Of a stretch of 64,000 nucleotides of DNA, positions 8,882-17,860 are shown one piece after another. How positions within the stretch are numbered: the first letter of the stretch is position 1; every line of letters starts with the position of its first letter. This DNA comes from Lautropia mirabilis. Its GTDB lineage: Bacteria; Pseudomonadota; Gammaproteobacteria; Burkholderiales; Burkholderiaceae_E. The stretch is taken from assembly GCF_900637555.1 (NCBI RefSeq), contig NZ_LR134378.1, positions 754,001 to 818,000 on the forward strand, read 5' to 3'. Under the pieces are notes generated by a model. That model did not search any database. It had not been told where the DNA came from and saw nothing but the letters and a program-made list of their open reading frames with translations. The position numbers and the translations under genes are program-made.

Positions 8882-9839
8882 GGAATTTTCCTTGTTGTGA
8901 AGTTGAAAAAACACCAGAAGCGGGTTCGCGGTGAACGGCGGTCGGTCTCCTGGCAGCTGCCATCATCCGGGGCCGTGCCCCCGAAGAAGGGGACACTTGC
9001 CGGCGCCTTGGAGCACCGGGCAGGCACCGGAATCTGACTGACCGCAGACCGTTCACGGATGTCTCCAGAGCGTGCTATGAACTCGGCAGGCCAAGTGCAT
9101 AGCGCGCGCAGGAAGACACGTTTTTTCTCACTTGTGATCCTATGCCTTTTGCGGCTTTTTCGCCAACGGTCCCAACGGTGAAAGCAGGTAAACGTTCCGG
9201 CAGACGACAGGAAAAGGGGCGTACCCACTGCGTAGTGGTAGGGGGCATGGCGGGGCAGGGGAGGGGGGCTGACACGACCTGCCGTTCGTGAGCGAGTGCC
9301 TACTATGGCGGTAACGCCCGTATGTCGGCATGGGGTGGAAACGGAAGAGGGAGTTCTGGCGGGCCGCTGTGTGCGATGGAGGGCGAGCCTGGGCGATGAC
9401 GACCAGTTTGCCTGAACGGGTTTCGTGAGCCTGTCTGGTGCTTTCCTGAAGTCGACTGCCGTGGACGGGTATGGGGGGCTGGCGGCACGAAAACAGTGGC
9501 GTGCGAAGCACGGAATCCGGATGGCGGCACAGGGCTCCATCATGTGGAATCCAGGGTATTGTTAATCCAGGGGCTGGAAGGAGCCGGCGGAAACATTTCT
9601 GACAGAATGGACCCCTGCGCATCGAGGGGATTCTGACGCCCTGGCAGGCTTCACGCGGCCCGACTTCCATCGACGCTTTCCGTCCCCCGGGCATCGGTTT
9701 GAACCACGCCTGCCCGGGGCAGGGGAGGGCGCCCAGGTGTCTCGAATGTCTCGAACACACGAAGAGTGTGCGCTTACTTTTTTGATTGCCATCTGGCCGC
9801 AAAGGCGCGATGGTGCATCTGTGCAAAGGGAGTTTCGTC
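8882..9839. other. Intergenic region between pckG and metC-like gene
   Basis: This 0.96-kb divergent interval contains the pckG leader structure (8931-9056). No ORF in it is supported: frames such as 8878-9543 and 9140-9850 are Arg/Pro/Ser-rich shadows. It presumably carries the divergent promoters, but I could not assign -35/-10 elements with confidence. Confidence 0.5.
8931..9056 (-). promoter_or_regulatory. Candidate cobalamin-type riboswitch in pckG leader
   Basis: Read on the minus strand, GTGAACGG (9056-9049) pairs with CCGTTCAC (8938-8931), enclosing 126 nt. Near the 3' side is GCCAGGAGACCGACC, one mismatch from the conserved 3' B12-box pattern GYCMGGAGACCKGCC. Upstream, in the order expected for cobalamin aptamers, come CGGTG..TCC and GCCGGCAAGTGT, similar to the conserved CCCGCAACTGT. 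An 8-bp hairpin (GTGTCCCC/GGGGGCAC) separates them. The canonical AGGGAA element is not evident and the domain is shorter than the usual class. A U6 run (8906-8911) and the pckG ribosome-binding site follow. This could be a minimal or decayed cobalamin aptamer, or an unrelated structured leader. Confidence 0.45.
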
Positions 9840-11123
9840 GTGACGGACAAGCAATCTGCCGGGGCCGCTGGTTCCAGACAGGGTACGGAAGAACATCAGG
9901 CATCGGCCTTGCCGGGGGAGCACCCGAGGGTGCAAGGCTGTGAGCCGATCCAGGCAGGCCGTGGCATCAGCCGGCCCATCAAGGTGGTCAACCCGCCCGT
10001 GGTCCGGGCATCCAGCGTGATCTTCGAATCGGTGCAGGCAGCCATCGAGGCTGGTCGGCGCACGGACCGGGGCGAGCTGCACCATTCCACTTACGCCACC
10101 GCCGGCACCGAGACTACCTACGCGCTGATGGATGCCGTGGCCGAGCTGGAGGGAGCGCCCCATGCCGTGCGGGCTGCCCTGATGCCTTCCGGCCTGGCAG
10201 CGATCTCTACCGTGATGTGGGCGTTCACTTCGCCCGGTGACGAGATCCTGATGAGCGATTCGGTCTACGGGCCGGCACGCACCTTTGCCGATACGCTGCT
10301 GGCCAAGTTCGGGGTGCGCACCATCTACTTCAACCCGCTGGCCACACCGGCAGATCTGGAGAAGTTGGCAAGCGCTCACACCCGGATGATCTATCTGGAA
10401 AGCCCGGGCAGCTACACCTTCGAGATCCAGGATGTGCCGGCCATCTGCGCCTGGGCACGCCAGCGCGGGATCCTGACCGCCATCGACAATACCTATGCCT
10501 CGCCGCGGCTGGCGCGGCCATTCGACTGGGGCGTGGACATCTCCATCCCGGCGCTGACCAAGTACTGGTGTGGCCATGCGGACGTGCTGATGGGCGCCGT
10601 GGTGGTGCGCGAGCCGCTGTGGCAGCAGCTGTGGACGACGGTGCGGCAGCTGGGCATCTGCGTGGGCGGTGATGATGCCTGGCTGGTCCTGCGGGGCATC
10701 CGCACGGTCGATGCACGGCTGCGCATGCACGAGCAGACGGCACTGGCGGTGGCCCGTTGGCTGGAGACGCAGCCGGATGTGGTTCGGGTGCTGCACCCCG
10801 GGCTGGAGAGCCATCCGCAGCATGCGCTCTTCAAGCGCGACTTCCTGGGCAGCAACGGGCTCTTTGCTTTCGAGCTGAAGAAGCCCATGTCCCCGGCCGC
10901 GATCATGGCACTGTGCAATGGACGGCGCCATTTCGCGCTGGGCTTCTCGTGGGGCGGCTTCGAGAGCCTGATCATGCCCGCGCACCTGGATGGCTGCCGC
11001 AGCGTCCAGCCCTGGAAAGGGGGGCAGCTGATCCGCATCCACTGCGGACTGGAACCGGCCGAAGCGCTGATTGCTGACCTGGAAGAGGGCCTGAAGGCCA
11101 TGCGGGCGGCCAACGCGGCCTGA
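9840..11123 (+). CDS. metC: Cys/Met-metabolism PLP lyase (cystathionine beta-lyase type)
   Basis: This 427-residue PLP enzyme of the cystathionine gamma-synthase/beta-lyase family most likely splits cystathionine to homocysteine, pyruvate and ammonia in methionine synthesis. The PLP-binding lysine lies in IPALTKYWCGHADVLMG, where the family usually has SxTKYxxGHSD. The substrate-contact segment HHSTYATAGTET and the IYLESPGSYTFEIQD strand fit the beta-lyase branch. GTG 9840 was chosen because AGGGAG precedes it by seven bases; longer versions from TTG 9786 or ATG 9810 lack a site. A strong terminator follows, so the gene is monocistronic. Side activities such as cysteine desulfhydrase cannot be excluded. 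Confidence 0.85.
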   Translation: MTDKQSAGAAGSRQGTEEHQASALPGEHPRVQGCEPIQAGRGISRPIKVVNPPVVRASSVIFESVQAAIEAGRRTDRGELHHSTYATAGTETTYALMDAVAELEGAPHAVRAALMPSGLAAISTVMWAFTSPGDEILMSDSVYGPARTFADTLLAKFGVRTIYFNPLATPADLEKLASAHTRMIYLESPGSYTFEIQDVPAICAWARQRGILTAIDNTYASPRLARPFDWGVDISIPALTKYWCGHADVLMGAVVVREPLWQQLWTTVRQLGICVGGDDAWLVLRGIRTVDARLRMHEQTALAVARWLETQPDVVRVLHPGLESHPQHALFKRDFLGSNGLFAFELKKPMSPAAIMALCNGRRHFALGFSWGGFESLIMPAHLDGCRSVQPWKGGQLIRIHCGLEPAEALIADLEEGLKAMRAANAA

Positions 11124-11449
11124 GGCCCGAACACAGCGGGCACGTCCCGTGACGTGTCGTGGGGCATCGGGAAGGCCGGGGATGAAGGCAGGTACTTGCC
11201 GCTCATCCCCGGCCTGTTGTTTTTTCGTCGGGACGCACCTGCTCCCATGCCAACTATTTACACGCGACCGCCGGATAAATTGACGATAATCCTCGGAACG
11301 ATCCCGGTGCGTCCGGCTGGCCTGCGGGCCGTCGACGGCGACAGCGGCGGGACCGGTCCAGGAACTGGGCTGGTCAGCGCTTCTCCCGCAGGGGCGCCCG
11401 GATCGGCCAATCACGAAACGAGTCAGTGCTTACTTACGGGGTAAACTCG
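11124..11449. other. Intergenic region before UDP-sugar operon
   Basis: Contains the metC terminator (11174-11226) and then about 220 bp that should hold the promoter of the UDP-sugar operon. AT-richer sequence around 11260-11300 is a possible promoter location, but no clean sigma-70 pair was identified. Confidence 0.5.
11174..11226 (+). terminator. Terminator of metC-like gene
   Basis: Twelve-bp perfect stem (GGCCGGGGATGA at 11174-11185, TCATCCCCGGCC at 11203-11214) with a further GGCA/TGCC inner stem. A T-rich tail follows (TGTTGTTTTTTC). Confidence 0.93.
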
Positions 11450-12583
11450 ATGACAACGCCTTCTGGTCTGCTTCCCATTGACCAATTGATCAACCAGGAT
11501 CTGGACGACCTGATCCGCAAGGCCCGTCCGCAGTTCGAGGCGCTGGCTGGCAACCATGTGTGGCTGACGGGGGGCGCGGGCTTCCTGGGCTACTACCTGG
11601 TGCTGTCGATGGGCCACTGGAACAAGACGGCGGCGCCCGGCAAGAAGATCCGCCTGACGGTGCTGGACAACTATGTGCGTGGCGTGCCGGCCTGGCTGGA
11701 AGGCGCGAAGTCGGAAGAGATCAAGCTGCGCAAGCATGACGTGACGCACCCGATCCCGACCGATCTGGAGCCGGCCAACTTCATCATCCACGCGGCCTCC
11801 ATCGCCTCGCCGATGTACTACCGCAAGTATCCGCTGGAGACCATCGACGCCAACGTCAATGGCCTGCGCCTGATGCTGGACTACGCCGCCGAGCGCAACC
11901 AGAAGGAACCGGGCTCGATGAAGGGCTTCCTGTTCTTCTCCACCAGCGAGATCTACGGCGACCCGACGCCCGATGCCATTCCCACGCCCGAGACCTATCG
12001 CGGCCTGGTGTCGTGCACCGGCCCGCGTGCCTGCTATGACGAGTCCAAGCGGGTGGGCGAGACGCTGTGCGTGCTGTATGCCCAGAACAAGGGCGTGCCT
12101 GTTTCGCAGGCACGGCCGTTCAACAACTATGGCCCGGGCCTGAAGATCACCGACGGCCGCGTGCTGCCCGACTTCGCCCGCGACGTGCTGGCCGGCCGCG
12201 ACATCGTGATGCTGTCCGACGGTTCGCCGACCCGCACCTTCTGCTACATCACCGACGCCCTGTCGGGCTACCTGCGCGTGCTGGTCAACGGCCGCCGGGG
12301 CGAGCCCTACAACATCGGCATCGAGACGCCCGAGATCACCATGCGCGAGCTGGCCGAGCGGGTGCAGAAGCTGGCGAAGGAACTGTGGGGCTACGAAGGC
12401 AAGGTCATTCACAAGCTGTCCAGCGAGGGTGAGGTCTACCTGAAGGACAACCCCAACCGGCGCTGCCCGATCATCACCAAGGCACGCACCGAGCTGGGCT
12501 ATGCGCCGGAAGTGGATGTGGACACGGGTCTGCGCCGCATCCTCAACTGGTATTACTTCAATCGTGATGCAGAGGCTGCATGA
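11450..12583 (+). CDS. UDP-glucuronate decarboxylase-like NAD-dependent sugar epimerase
   Basis: This is a 377-residue extended short-chain dehydrogenase. It has a GGAGFLG dinucleotide loop, the FFSTSEIYGDP strand with catalytic Ser/Thr, and the YxxxK pair in CYDESKRVGETL. The closest named activity is UDP-xylose synthase, which decarboxylates UDP-glucuronate through a 4-keto intermediate. The RPFNNYGPG segment and the TRTFCYITDALSG motif are typical of this branch. ATG 11450 is preferred over 11426 because the upstream residues are not conserved-looking. Its stop overlaps the ugd start region, so the two enzymes are translationally coupled. The neighbour makes UDP-glucuronate, the expected substrate. 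A C4-epimerase activity remains possible. Confidence 0.82.
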   Translation: MTTPSGLLPIDQLINQDLDDLIRKARPQFEALAGNHVWLTGGAGFLGYYLVLSMGHWNKTAAPGKKIRLTVLDNYVRGVPAWLEGAKSEEIKLRKHDVTHPIPTDLEPANFIIHAASIASPMYYRKYPLETIDANVNGLRLMLDYAAERNQKEPGSMKGFLFFSTSEIYGDPTPDAIPTPETYRGLVSCTGPRACYDESKRVGETLCVLYAQNKGVPVSQARPFNNYGPGLKITDGRVLPDFARDVLAGRDIVMLSDGSPTRTFCYITDALSGYLRVLVNGRRGEPYNIGIETPEITMRELAERVQKLAKELWGYEGKVIHKLSSEGEVYLKDNPNRRCPIITKARTELGYAPEVDVDTGLRRILNWYYFNRDAEAA

Positions 12584-13986
12584 TGAAACTGTGTGTGGTG
12601 GGAACCGGCTACGTCGGTCTGGTGTCGGGAACGTGCCTGGCTTCGGTCGGGCACGAGGTGGCCTGCGTCGACGTGGATGCAGCCAAGGTCGAGCGCATCA
12701 ATCGGGGTGAGCCGCCGATCCATGAGGACGGTCTGGAAGCACTGCTGAAGGCCAACGTCGGTACACGTCTGCGAGCGACCACTTCGCTGGCCGACGCGAT
12801 GGATGGCGCCGATGTCGCGCTGATCTGCGTGGGTACGCCCTTCGATGGCAAGACCATCGACCTGAGCTACGTGCTGCAGGTCTCGCGCGAGATCGGCAAG
12901 GTGCTGAAGGATCAGGCCGCGGCCGCAAAAGCCGCCGGCAAGCAGCCGCATTACTGCGTGGTGACGGTCAAGAGCACGGTGGTGCCGGGCACGACCGACA
13001 CGGTGGTGCGCAAGGCCATCGAGGAAGCCTCGGGTCTGGTGGCCGGCAAGGACTTCGGGCTGGGCATGAACCCCGAGTTCCTGGCCGAAGGTGTGGCCGT
13101 GAAGGACTTCCAGGAACCGGACCGTATCGTGGTGGGGGGCATCGATGCCCGCAGCACGGCGCAGCTGGCCGAGATGTACGCGATGTTCCGGAACACGCCG
13201 ATCATCCAGACCACGCCGCGCACGGCCGAGATGATCAAGTACACCTCCAATGCCTTCATGGCCACGATGATCTCGTTCTCGAACGAGATCGCGCGGATCT
13301 GCGACGGCATCGGTGAACTGGATGCGGCCGAGGTGTTCAAGGGCCTGCACCTGATGAAGCACCTGATCTACCGCGACGGCGAAGGCAAGCTGAAGACGGC
13401 GGGTGCCACCTCCTTCCTGTGGGCAGGCTGCGGCTTTGGCGGCAGCTGCTTCCCGAAGGATGTGAAGGCCATCACGGCGCATGCTCAGCACCGTGGCGTG
13501 GACACGCCGATGCTGGACGCGGTGCTCTCGACCAACAAGACGCAGCCCGAGCAGATGCTGCGCCTGTTGAAGGAGCAGGTGGGCAACGACCTGAAGGGCA
13601 AGCGCGTGACCGTGCTGGGCGTGGCCTTCAAGCCGGGTACCGACGACGTGCGCGAATCGCCGGCGCTGCCGATCATCGCTGCGCTGGTGAAGGAAGGCGC
13701 GAAAGTGACCGCTCACGATCCGATCGCGGTTCAGACCGGCAAGAAGGCGCTGGCCGACTTCGGTGTCCCGGAAAGTGCCTATCAGTTCCAGCCCAAGCTG
13801 GATGATGCCCTGGCGCAGGCCGAGGCCGTGCTGCTGGTGACGAGCTGGCCCGACTACAAGGCCGTGCCGGAGCTGCAGCAGAAGGCGGGTCGCACTGCGG
13901 TTCCGCTGATCGATGGCCGTCGCTACATCGCGCGCGACGCGCTGCCGGCATACAGCGGCATCGGCCTGTCGGTGAGTACTCACTGA
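12583..13986 (+). CDS. ugd: UDP-glucose 6-dehydrogenase
   Basis: Ugd oxidises UDP-glucose twice with NAD+ to UDP-glucuronate, feeding capsule, lipid A-modifying or glycan synthesis. The 467-residue protein has the N-terminal GTGYVGLVSG Rossmann loop, the VVKSTVVPGTTD-type strand and the central EFLAEG motif. The catalytic cysteine is in GFGGSCFPKD, and FKPGTDDVRESPA marks the C-terminal UDP-binding domain. AGAGG at 12571-12575 lies seven bases before ATG 12583; ATG 12580 is also in frame and overlaps the upstream stop. It forms a two-gene operon with the preceding decarboxylase-like gene, giving UDP-glucose to UDP-glucuronate to UDP-xylose. No glycosyltransferases lie nearby. Confidence 0.97.
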   Translation: MKLCVVGTGYVGLVSGTCLASVGHEVACVDVDAAKVERINRGEPPIHEDGLEALLKANVGTRLRATTSLADAMDGADVALICVGTPFDGKTIDLSYVLQVSREIGKVLKDQAAAAKAAGKQPHYCVVTVKSTVVPGTTDTVVRKAIEEASGLVAGKDFGLGMNPEFLAEGVAVKDFQEPDRIVVGGIDARSTAQLAEMYAMFRNTPIIQTTPRTAEMIKYTSNAFMATMISFSNEIARICDGIGELDAAEVFKGLHLMKHLIYRDGEGKLKTAGATSFLWAGCGFGGSCFPKDVKAITAHAQHRGVDTPMLDAVLSTNKTQPEQMLRLLKEQVGNDLKGKRVTVLGVAFKPGTDDVRESPALPIIAALVKEGAKVTAHDPIAVQTGKKALADFGVPESAYQFQPKLDDALAQAEAVLLVTSWPDYKAVPELQQKAGRTAVPLIDGRRYIARDALPAYSGIGLSVSTH

Positions 13987-13996
13987 CGGTAACGTT

Positions 13997-14150
13997 CCGA
14001 AGCAGTCTCGAATGCTGCTTCGGGATGTCCTGAAGGCCAGGTGGTCTGTCCGGGTTTTCAGCCACGGCACTTCGTCTGCGGATGAAGTGTTGATCGGCCG
14101 GCCTTCGATCGGGCGGCAGGTGTCTGTGGATGCCTGCCGCTTTCTTTATT
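13997..14150 (+). terminator. Tandem hairpins ending the UDP-sugar operon
   Basis: A first hairpin (CCGAAGCAG 13997-14005 / CTGCTTCGG 14015-14023) lacks a T tract. The second (GCGGCAGG 14113-14120 / CCTGCCGC 14133-14140) is followed by TTTCTTTATT and is the likely intrinsic terminator. Confidence 0.8.
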
Positions 14151-14164
14151 GTGGGATGGGCAGA

Positions 14165-14929
14165 TCAGTCTGTCAGGCCCAGCACGCTCTCAAAGACCTG
14201 TGCGCAGATGAGGTCTTTCTGAGCGCCCCATTGGGCGATGAGGTTGCGTCGGGGAACGGCTGAAAGGTTGTTGCCGGCACCATGGACAATACGGGATCCC
14301 AGCACGACGACACTGCCGGGTGAGCAGGTGACGGCATGGCCTGTTTCATCCCATGGATGCTCCTCCTGCTTCCAGGTGTTGAACTGCTGCTCGTTCCAAT
14401 GCTGGCTGCCGCGGATGATGCGGGTGGCGCCTTGTTCTGCGTGCATGCCGTCCAGGCAGATGAGAATGCGAAGCTGGCGACCGGTATGTGTGGTGCAGTA
14501 GCTGTTGGGCCAGTCCCGATGCCAGTTGCACGCGCAGCCACCGTTGGCAGCACGAATGGTGGCATTGCTGAAGTGGCAGACGCTTTCAGTGTCCAGGAGA
14601 GCCTCGGCCATGCGACGGCAACGCTCATCAAGGATCATCCGACGCAAGACGACGCTGTGTGAGGCCAGGTCGCCAATGATGTAGGGTTGCGTCGCTGCAG
14701 CGGCTCGGAGCGCCTGTGGAATCCCCGTCAGCTGTCTTTCCGGCACATCCGATTGCCATACGACGTGTTCCTGCCATCGCAGGGGATGGGTCCGGATGTC
14801 ATCGACGAGTGCATCCAGAGCATCAATCGCCTGTTGCACTTCGGCCTTTGTCCAGACATCGGGAATGACTGCGTAGTCGTCACCCTGGAACTGACGCCTA
14901 GCAGCGTCCAATGTGTTGGGAGCTTCCAT
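14165..14929 (-). CDS. Phytanoyl-CoA dioxygenase (PhyH) family oxygenase
   Basis: This 254-residue protein has the Fe(II)/2-oxoglutarate oxygenase fold of the PhyH family. The iron-binding HxD motif is in CNWHRDWP, the distal histidine in VHGAGNN, and the 2-oxoglutarate-binding Arg is probably in the PRRNL segment. Family members hydroxylate diverse small molecules; the substrate here cannot be predicted. ATG 14929 was chosen because the upstream extension to 15028 runs through the uspA terminator. No strong ribosome-binding site is visible. The gene stands alone, facing the UDP-sugar operon. Confidence 0.8.
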   Translation of the reverse strand: MEAPNTLDAARRQFQGDDYAVIPDVWTKAEVQQAIDALDALVDDIRTHPLRWQEHVVWQSDVPERQLTGIPQALRAAAATQPYIIGDLASHSVVLRRMILDERCRRMAEALLDTESVCHFSNATIRAANGGCACNWHRDWPNSYCTTHTGRQLRILICLDGMHAEQGATRIIRGSQHWNEQQFNTWKQEEHPWDETGHAVTCSPGSVVVLGSRIVHGAGNNLSAVPRRNLIAQWGAQKDLICAQVFESVLGLTD

Positions 14930-15010
14930 GGAGTGGGATCTTCGCGATTCAATAGGGCGGCCGCAAGGGGGGAGCCGTTCCCTGAAGAGGCGCCTTGAGC
15001 GGCCAAAGGT

Positions 15011-15041
15011 AAAACAGCCCACTGGCAAGCCAGTGGGCTGT
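15011..15041 (-). terminator. Terminator of uspA-like gene
   Basis: Inverted repeat ACAGCCCACTGG/CCAGTGGGCTGT. On the minus strand TTTT follows, placing it directly downstream of the UspA stop codon. Confidence 0.85.
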
Positions 15042-15092
15042 CGGAAGTGATCGGCTCATGGCCCTGAACAGGCCACGGCCGGGAGCACGGGA

Positions 15093-15560
15093 TCAGGCCG
15101 CGTCTTCTTCCGGATTGCGCACGACCAGCAGGTCGATCTTGGCGTTGCTGATGAGGCGGCGGGTGGCACTGCCCAGCAGCAGGGCGCTGAGGCCGCCGCG
15201 ACCGTGCGAGGCAACGACGATCACGTCGGCTTTCTTGTCGTGGGCGATCTTGATGATGCCGTCTGCGGGCTCATCGGCGATTTCGAAGCCGGTCTCATAC
15301 TGCAGCCCGGCCGCCTTGGCCTTGGCGCATGCCTTGTCGAGAATCTCCTGGCCGCTGGCGCGCACTTTCTCGTCGTGCTCGTTGGCGGTGAGGTAGTTGT
15401 TGGGCACCAGGTCGCCGGCGTAGAGAGGCGGTGCATACGGGGCACCGACGGTGGCGACGATCACGGAGGCCTTCAGGGAAGTGGCCAGGTTGATGCCAGT
15501 ATCGACGGCCCGTTCGGACAGCGGGGAACCATCCGTGGCGATGAGAACGCGGTTGTACAT
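15093..15560 (-). CDS. Universal stress protein, UspA family
   Basis: This 155-residue single-domain universal stress protein opens with the usual VLIATDGSPLSERAV. The nucleotide-binding signature G-2x-G-9x-G-S appears as SHGRGGLSALLLGSAT, which suggests an ATP-binding type Usp. Such cytosolic proteins are induced by starvation and stress; the partner is unknown. AAGGAGA eight bases upstream fixes the ATG at 15560. It is monocistronic with its own terminator. Confidence 0.92.
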   Translation of the reverse strand: MYNRVLIATDGSPLSERAVDTGINLATSLKASVIVATVGAPYAPPLYAGDLVPNNYLTANEHDEKVRASGQEILDKACAKAKAAGLQYETGFEIADEPADGIIKIAHDKKADVIVVASHGRGGLSALLLGSATRRLISNAKIDLLVVRNPEEDAA

Positions 15561-15815
15561 GAGACAGGTCTCCTTTCGAGAGGCAGGCCAAGGCACGGGC
15601 TGCCCGGCCCAGTGGGATCCTGTTTCAAGGATAGACCAGAACGCGACAGAGGGGGGCGCTTGACCCCGCAAGAAGTGCAACCTGTTGCGTCAGGTTAAAT
15701 CGGAGCGATATAAATCCGGGCGCCTGGGGAGGTGTCGTGGGCGCTCAGAGTCGTGTCCGGCCAAGGCCAAGAGAGGGCGTCAGCGTTCAGGCGGCGAGAT
15801 TTCAGGCCGGAATGT

Positions 15816-17618
15816 TCAGGCCGGCAGGGCGGGCTGGAAGCGGGTATTGGCGTGCAGGCGGGCGCGCAGGTCGGCGGCGCTGAGGGGCGGGCAGAACAGG
15901 TTGCCCTGCAGGGTGCAGTCGGGCAGGTTCTGCTGGATGCAGGCAAACTCGTCGGGACGTTCGATGCCCTCGGCGACGGCTTCGAGCCGGAGTCCCTGGG
16001 CCAGCGCCAGGATGGCGTTGACGATGGCACGGGAGACGGCCTGCTGGGGCAGCCCCTGAATGAAGCTGCGGTCGATCTTGATCTCGTCGAACGGCAGGGT
16101 GTGCAGGTAGGTGAGGGACGAGTAGCCGGTGCCGAAGTCGTCCAGCGACAGCTTCAGGCCCAGTTGCTTGAGCTGGGTGATGAGGCAGCGGGCCTGGTCG
16201 CCGCTTTCGATGAGCAGGGTCTCGGTCAGTTCCAGGATGAGCTGCTCGGGAGGCAGGCCGCTGTCATGCAGGGCCTGGCGCACGGTGTCGACCAGGTTGC
16301 CGCGCTGGGTCTGGGCGGCCGAGACGTTGACGGCCATCTTGAGGGGAGGGAGCCCCTCGTCCAGCCAGGCGCGGGCCTGACGGCAGGCTTCGTTCAGGGC
16401 CCAGGCGCCAATGTCTGCGATGAGCCCGCTGCGCTCGGCGATGGGCACGAAGTGTTCGGGCAGGATGAGGCCGAGTTCGCGGTGATGCCAGCGGATGAGC
16501 GCTTCGACACCGGTGATCTGAAGGGTGCGGCTGCAGATCTTGGGCTGATAGAAGAGGCGCAGCTCCTGGTGACGGATGGCGTGGCGCAGGTGGTTCTCCA
16601 GCGTCAGTGCGTCCAGGCGGGCCTGTTTCTGGGTGGGGTCGAAATACTCGATGCGATGGCCGCCGCGCCGCTTGGCCAGGGCCATGGCCTGTTCGGCATG
16701 GCGGGTGAGCTGGGTGTGGTCGGTGGCGTGGTCGGGGAACACGGCCATGCCCACGCTGGCCGAGATGAAGAGTTCCTTGCCCTCGATGTGCAGCGGCAGG
16801 CCCATGATCCGTTGCAGCTCGTCCATGCAGGCCGTGTGCTCGGGGTCACCGGGGCGGCCGGGCAGCAGGGCCATGAAGCGGTCGGCGCCGGTACGCGCCA
16901 GCCAGGGGCTGGTGGTGCGAAGGCGGCGGCGACGCTCGGGGCCGGTGTGGCGGCTGACCAGATCGTCCAGCCGCTGGCTGACGGCTTTCAGGAAGGCATC
17001 GCCAATGGCATGGCCCAGACCGTCGTTGAGTTGCCGGAAGCGGTCCAGGTCCAGCAGCATGAGCGTGCAGGCGCGGGGCGTGGAACGCAGCACGGATTCC
17101 AGCCGGCGCATGAAGCCGGTGTGATTGGTCAGGCCGGTCAGCAGGTCCTGACGCAGCAGGCGGTCCCGATAGATCCTCAACCCCAGGCACTGGCGCAGCT
17201 TCAGCAGCAGGGCAGACTCGTCCAGGGGCTTGGCCAGCACGTCGGTCAGGTTCAGGGCCAGGGCCTCCCGCCACAGGGGGCGGGGATCTCCCGCCGTGAG
17301 CAGGATGACGGACAGACGCTGCCAGGCGGCGTTCTTGAGCTGCTCGCGCAGCCAGTTCAGGCGGGGATCTTCGGGCCCGTCCAGATGCACGAGCAGCAAG
17401 GAAGGTGTGCGCTCACTCTCGATGATCTCCTCGGCCTCACGCGGATGCTGAATGACGCAGAGCGTGCCCAGTCGATGGGCTTCCAGCAACCCGGATACAA
17501 GCTTGCCGACGGCCGGATCCGCATCGAACAGCAGGACGGTGTTCTGCTTCTGGATCAGCGCGTCTTCGCTGCGATTGGCTGCGTTGCCGCCAATGCTGAG
17601 GGGGACCTCGAAATTCAC
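15816..17618 (-). CDS. REC-like / degenerate GGDEF / EAL cyclic-di-GMP protein
   Basis: The 600-residue protein probably acts as a cyclic-di-GMP phosphodiesterase. Residues about 25-145 resemble a receiver domain (LLFDADPAVG, LLLVHLDG, LLTAGD, LAKPLDESALL) with Asp replaced at some sites. Residues about 155-330 are a GGDEF domain whose active-site motif reads GADRF, so cyclase activity is unlikely. The C-terminal EAL domain keeps GVEALIRW, NVSAAQ, ELTETLL, DDFGTGYSSL, KIDRSFI and EGIE, the set needed for Mg-dependent c-di-GMP hydrolysis. The GTG start at 17618 has no good ribosome-binding site and is uncertain. Neighbours give no clue to the regulated process. Confidence 0.88.
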   Translation of the reverse strand: MNFEVPLSIGGNAANRSEDALIQKQNTVLLFDADPAVGKLVSGLLEAHRLGTLCVIQHPREAEEIIESERTPSLLLVHLDGPEDPRLNWLREQLKNAAWQRLSVILLTAGDPRPLWREALALNLTDVLAKPLDESALLLKLRQCLGLRIYRDRLLRQDLLTGLTNHTGFMRRLESVLRSTPRACTLMLLDLDRFRQLNDGLGHAIGDAFLKAVSQRLDDLVSRHTGPERRRRLRTTSPWLARTGADRFMALLPGRPGDPEHTACMDELQRIMGLPLHIEGKELFISASVGMAVFPDHATDHTQLTRHAEQAMALAKRRGGHRIEYFDPTQKQARLDALTLENHLRHAIRHQELRLFYQPKICSRTLQITGVEALIRWHHRELGLILPEHFVPIAERSGLIADIGAWALNEACRQARAWLDEGLPPLKMAVNVSAAQTQRGNLVDTVRQALHDSGLPPEQLILELTETLLIESGDQARCLITQLKQLGLKLSLDDFGTGYSSLTYLHTLPFDEIKIDRSFIQGLPQQAVSRAIVNAILALAQGLRLEAVAEGIERPDEFACIQQNLPDCTLQGNLFCPPLSAADLRARLHANTRFQPALPA

Positions 17619-17860
17619 CGGGAAAAGGGCTGAAGATGTATGAAAGTGTCAGTGTGACAGGCAGAGATTACCGCATTTGTGAACATAAGTTTCAGAGTGC
17701 GCCCCTTGATGTGAGGGGTGAGGCATGTCGGGCATGCTCCACCCGGCCCAGGCAGCGGTGGCTCGGAAGAGGAGGGGCACAGCGCCTGCCTGTCGTGCGC
17801 CGCTGCGCCATGTGCCACCGGAGGCCGTCCCTTCTTCAGCCCAGCACTTTCAGCGCCCTG

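Noticed and set aside
15732-17633. 633-residue plus-strand ORF opposite the EAL gene
   Set aside because: Shadow of a confidently assigned gene; no domain and Gly/Gln-rich composition.
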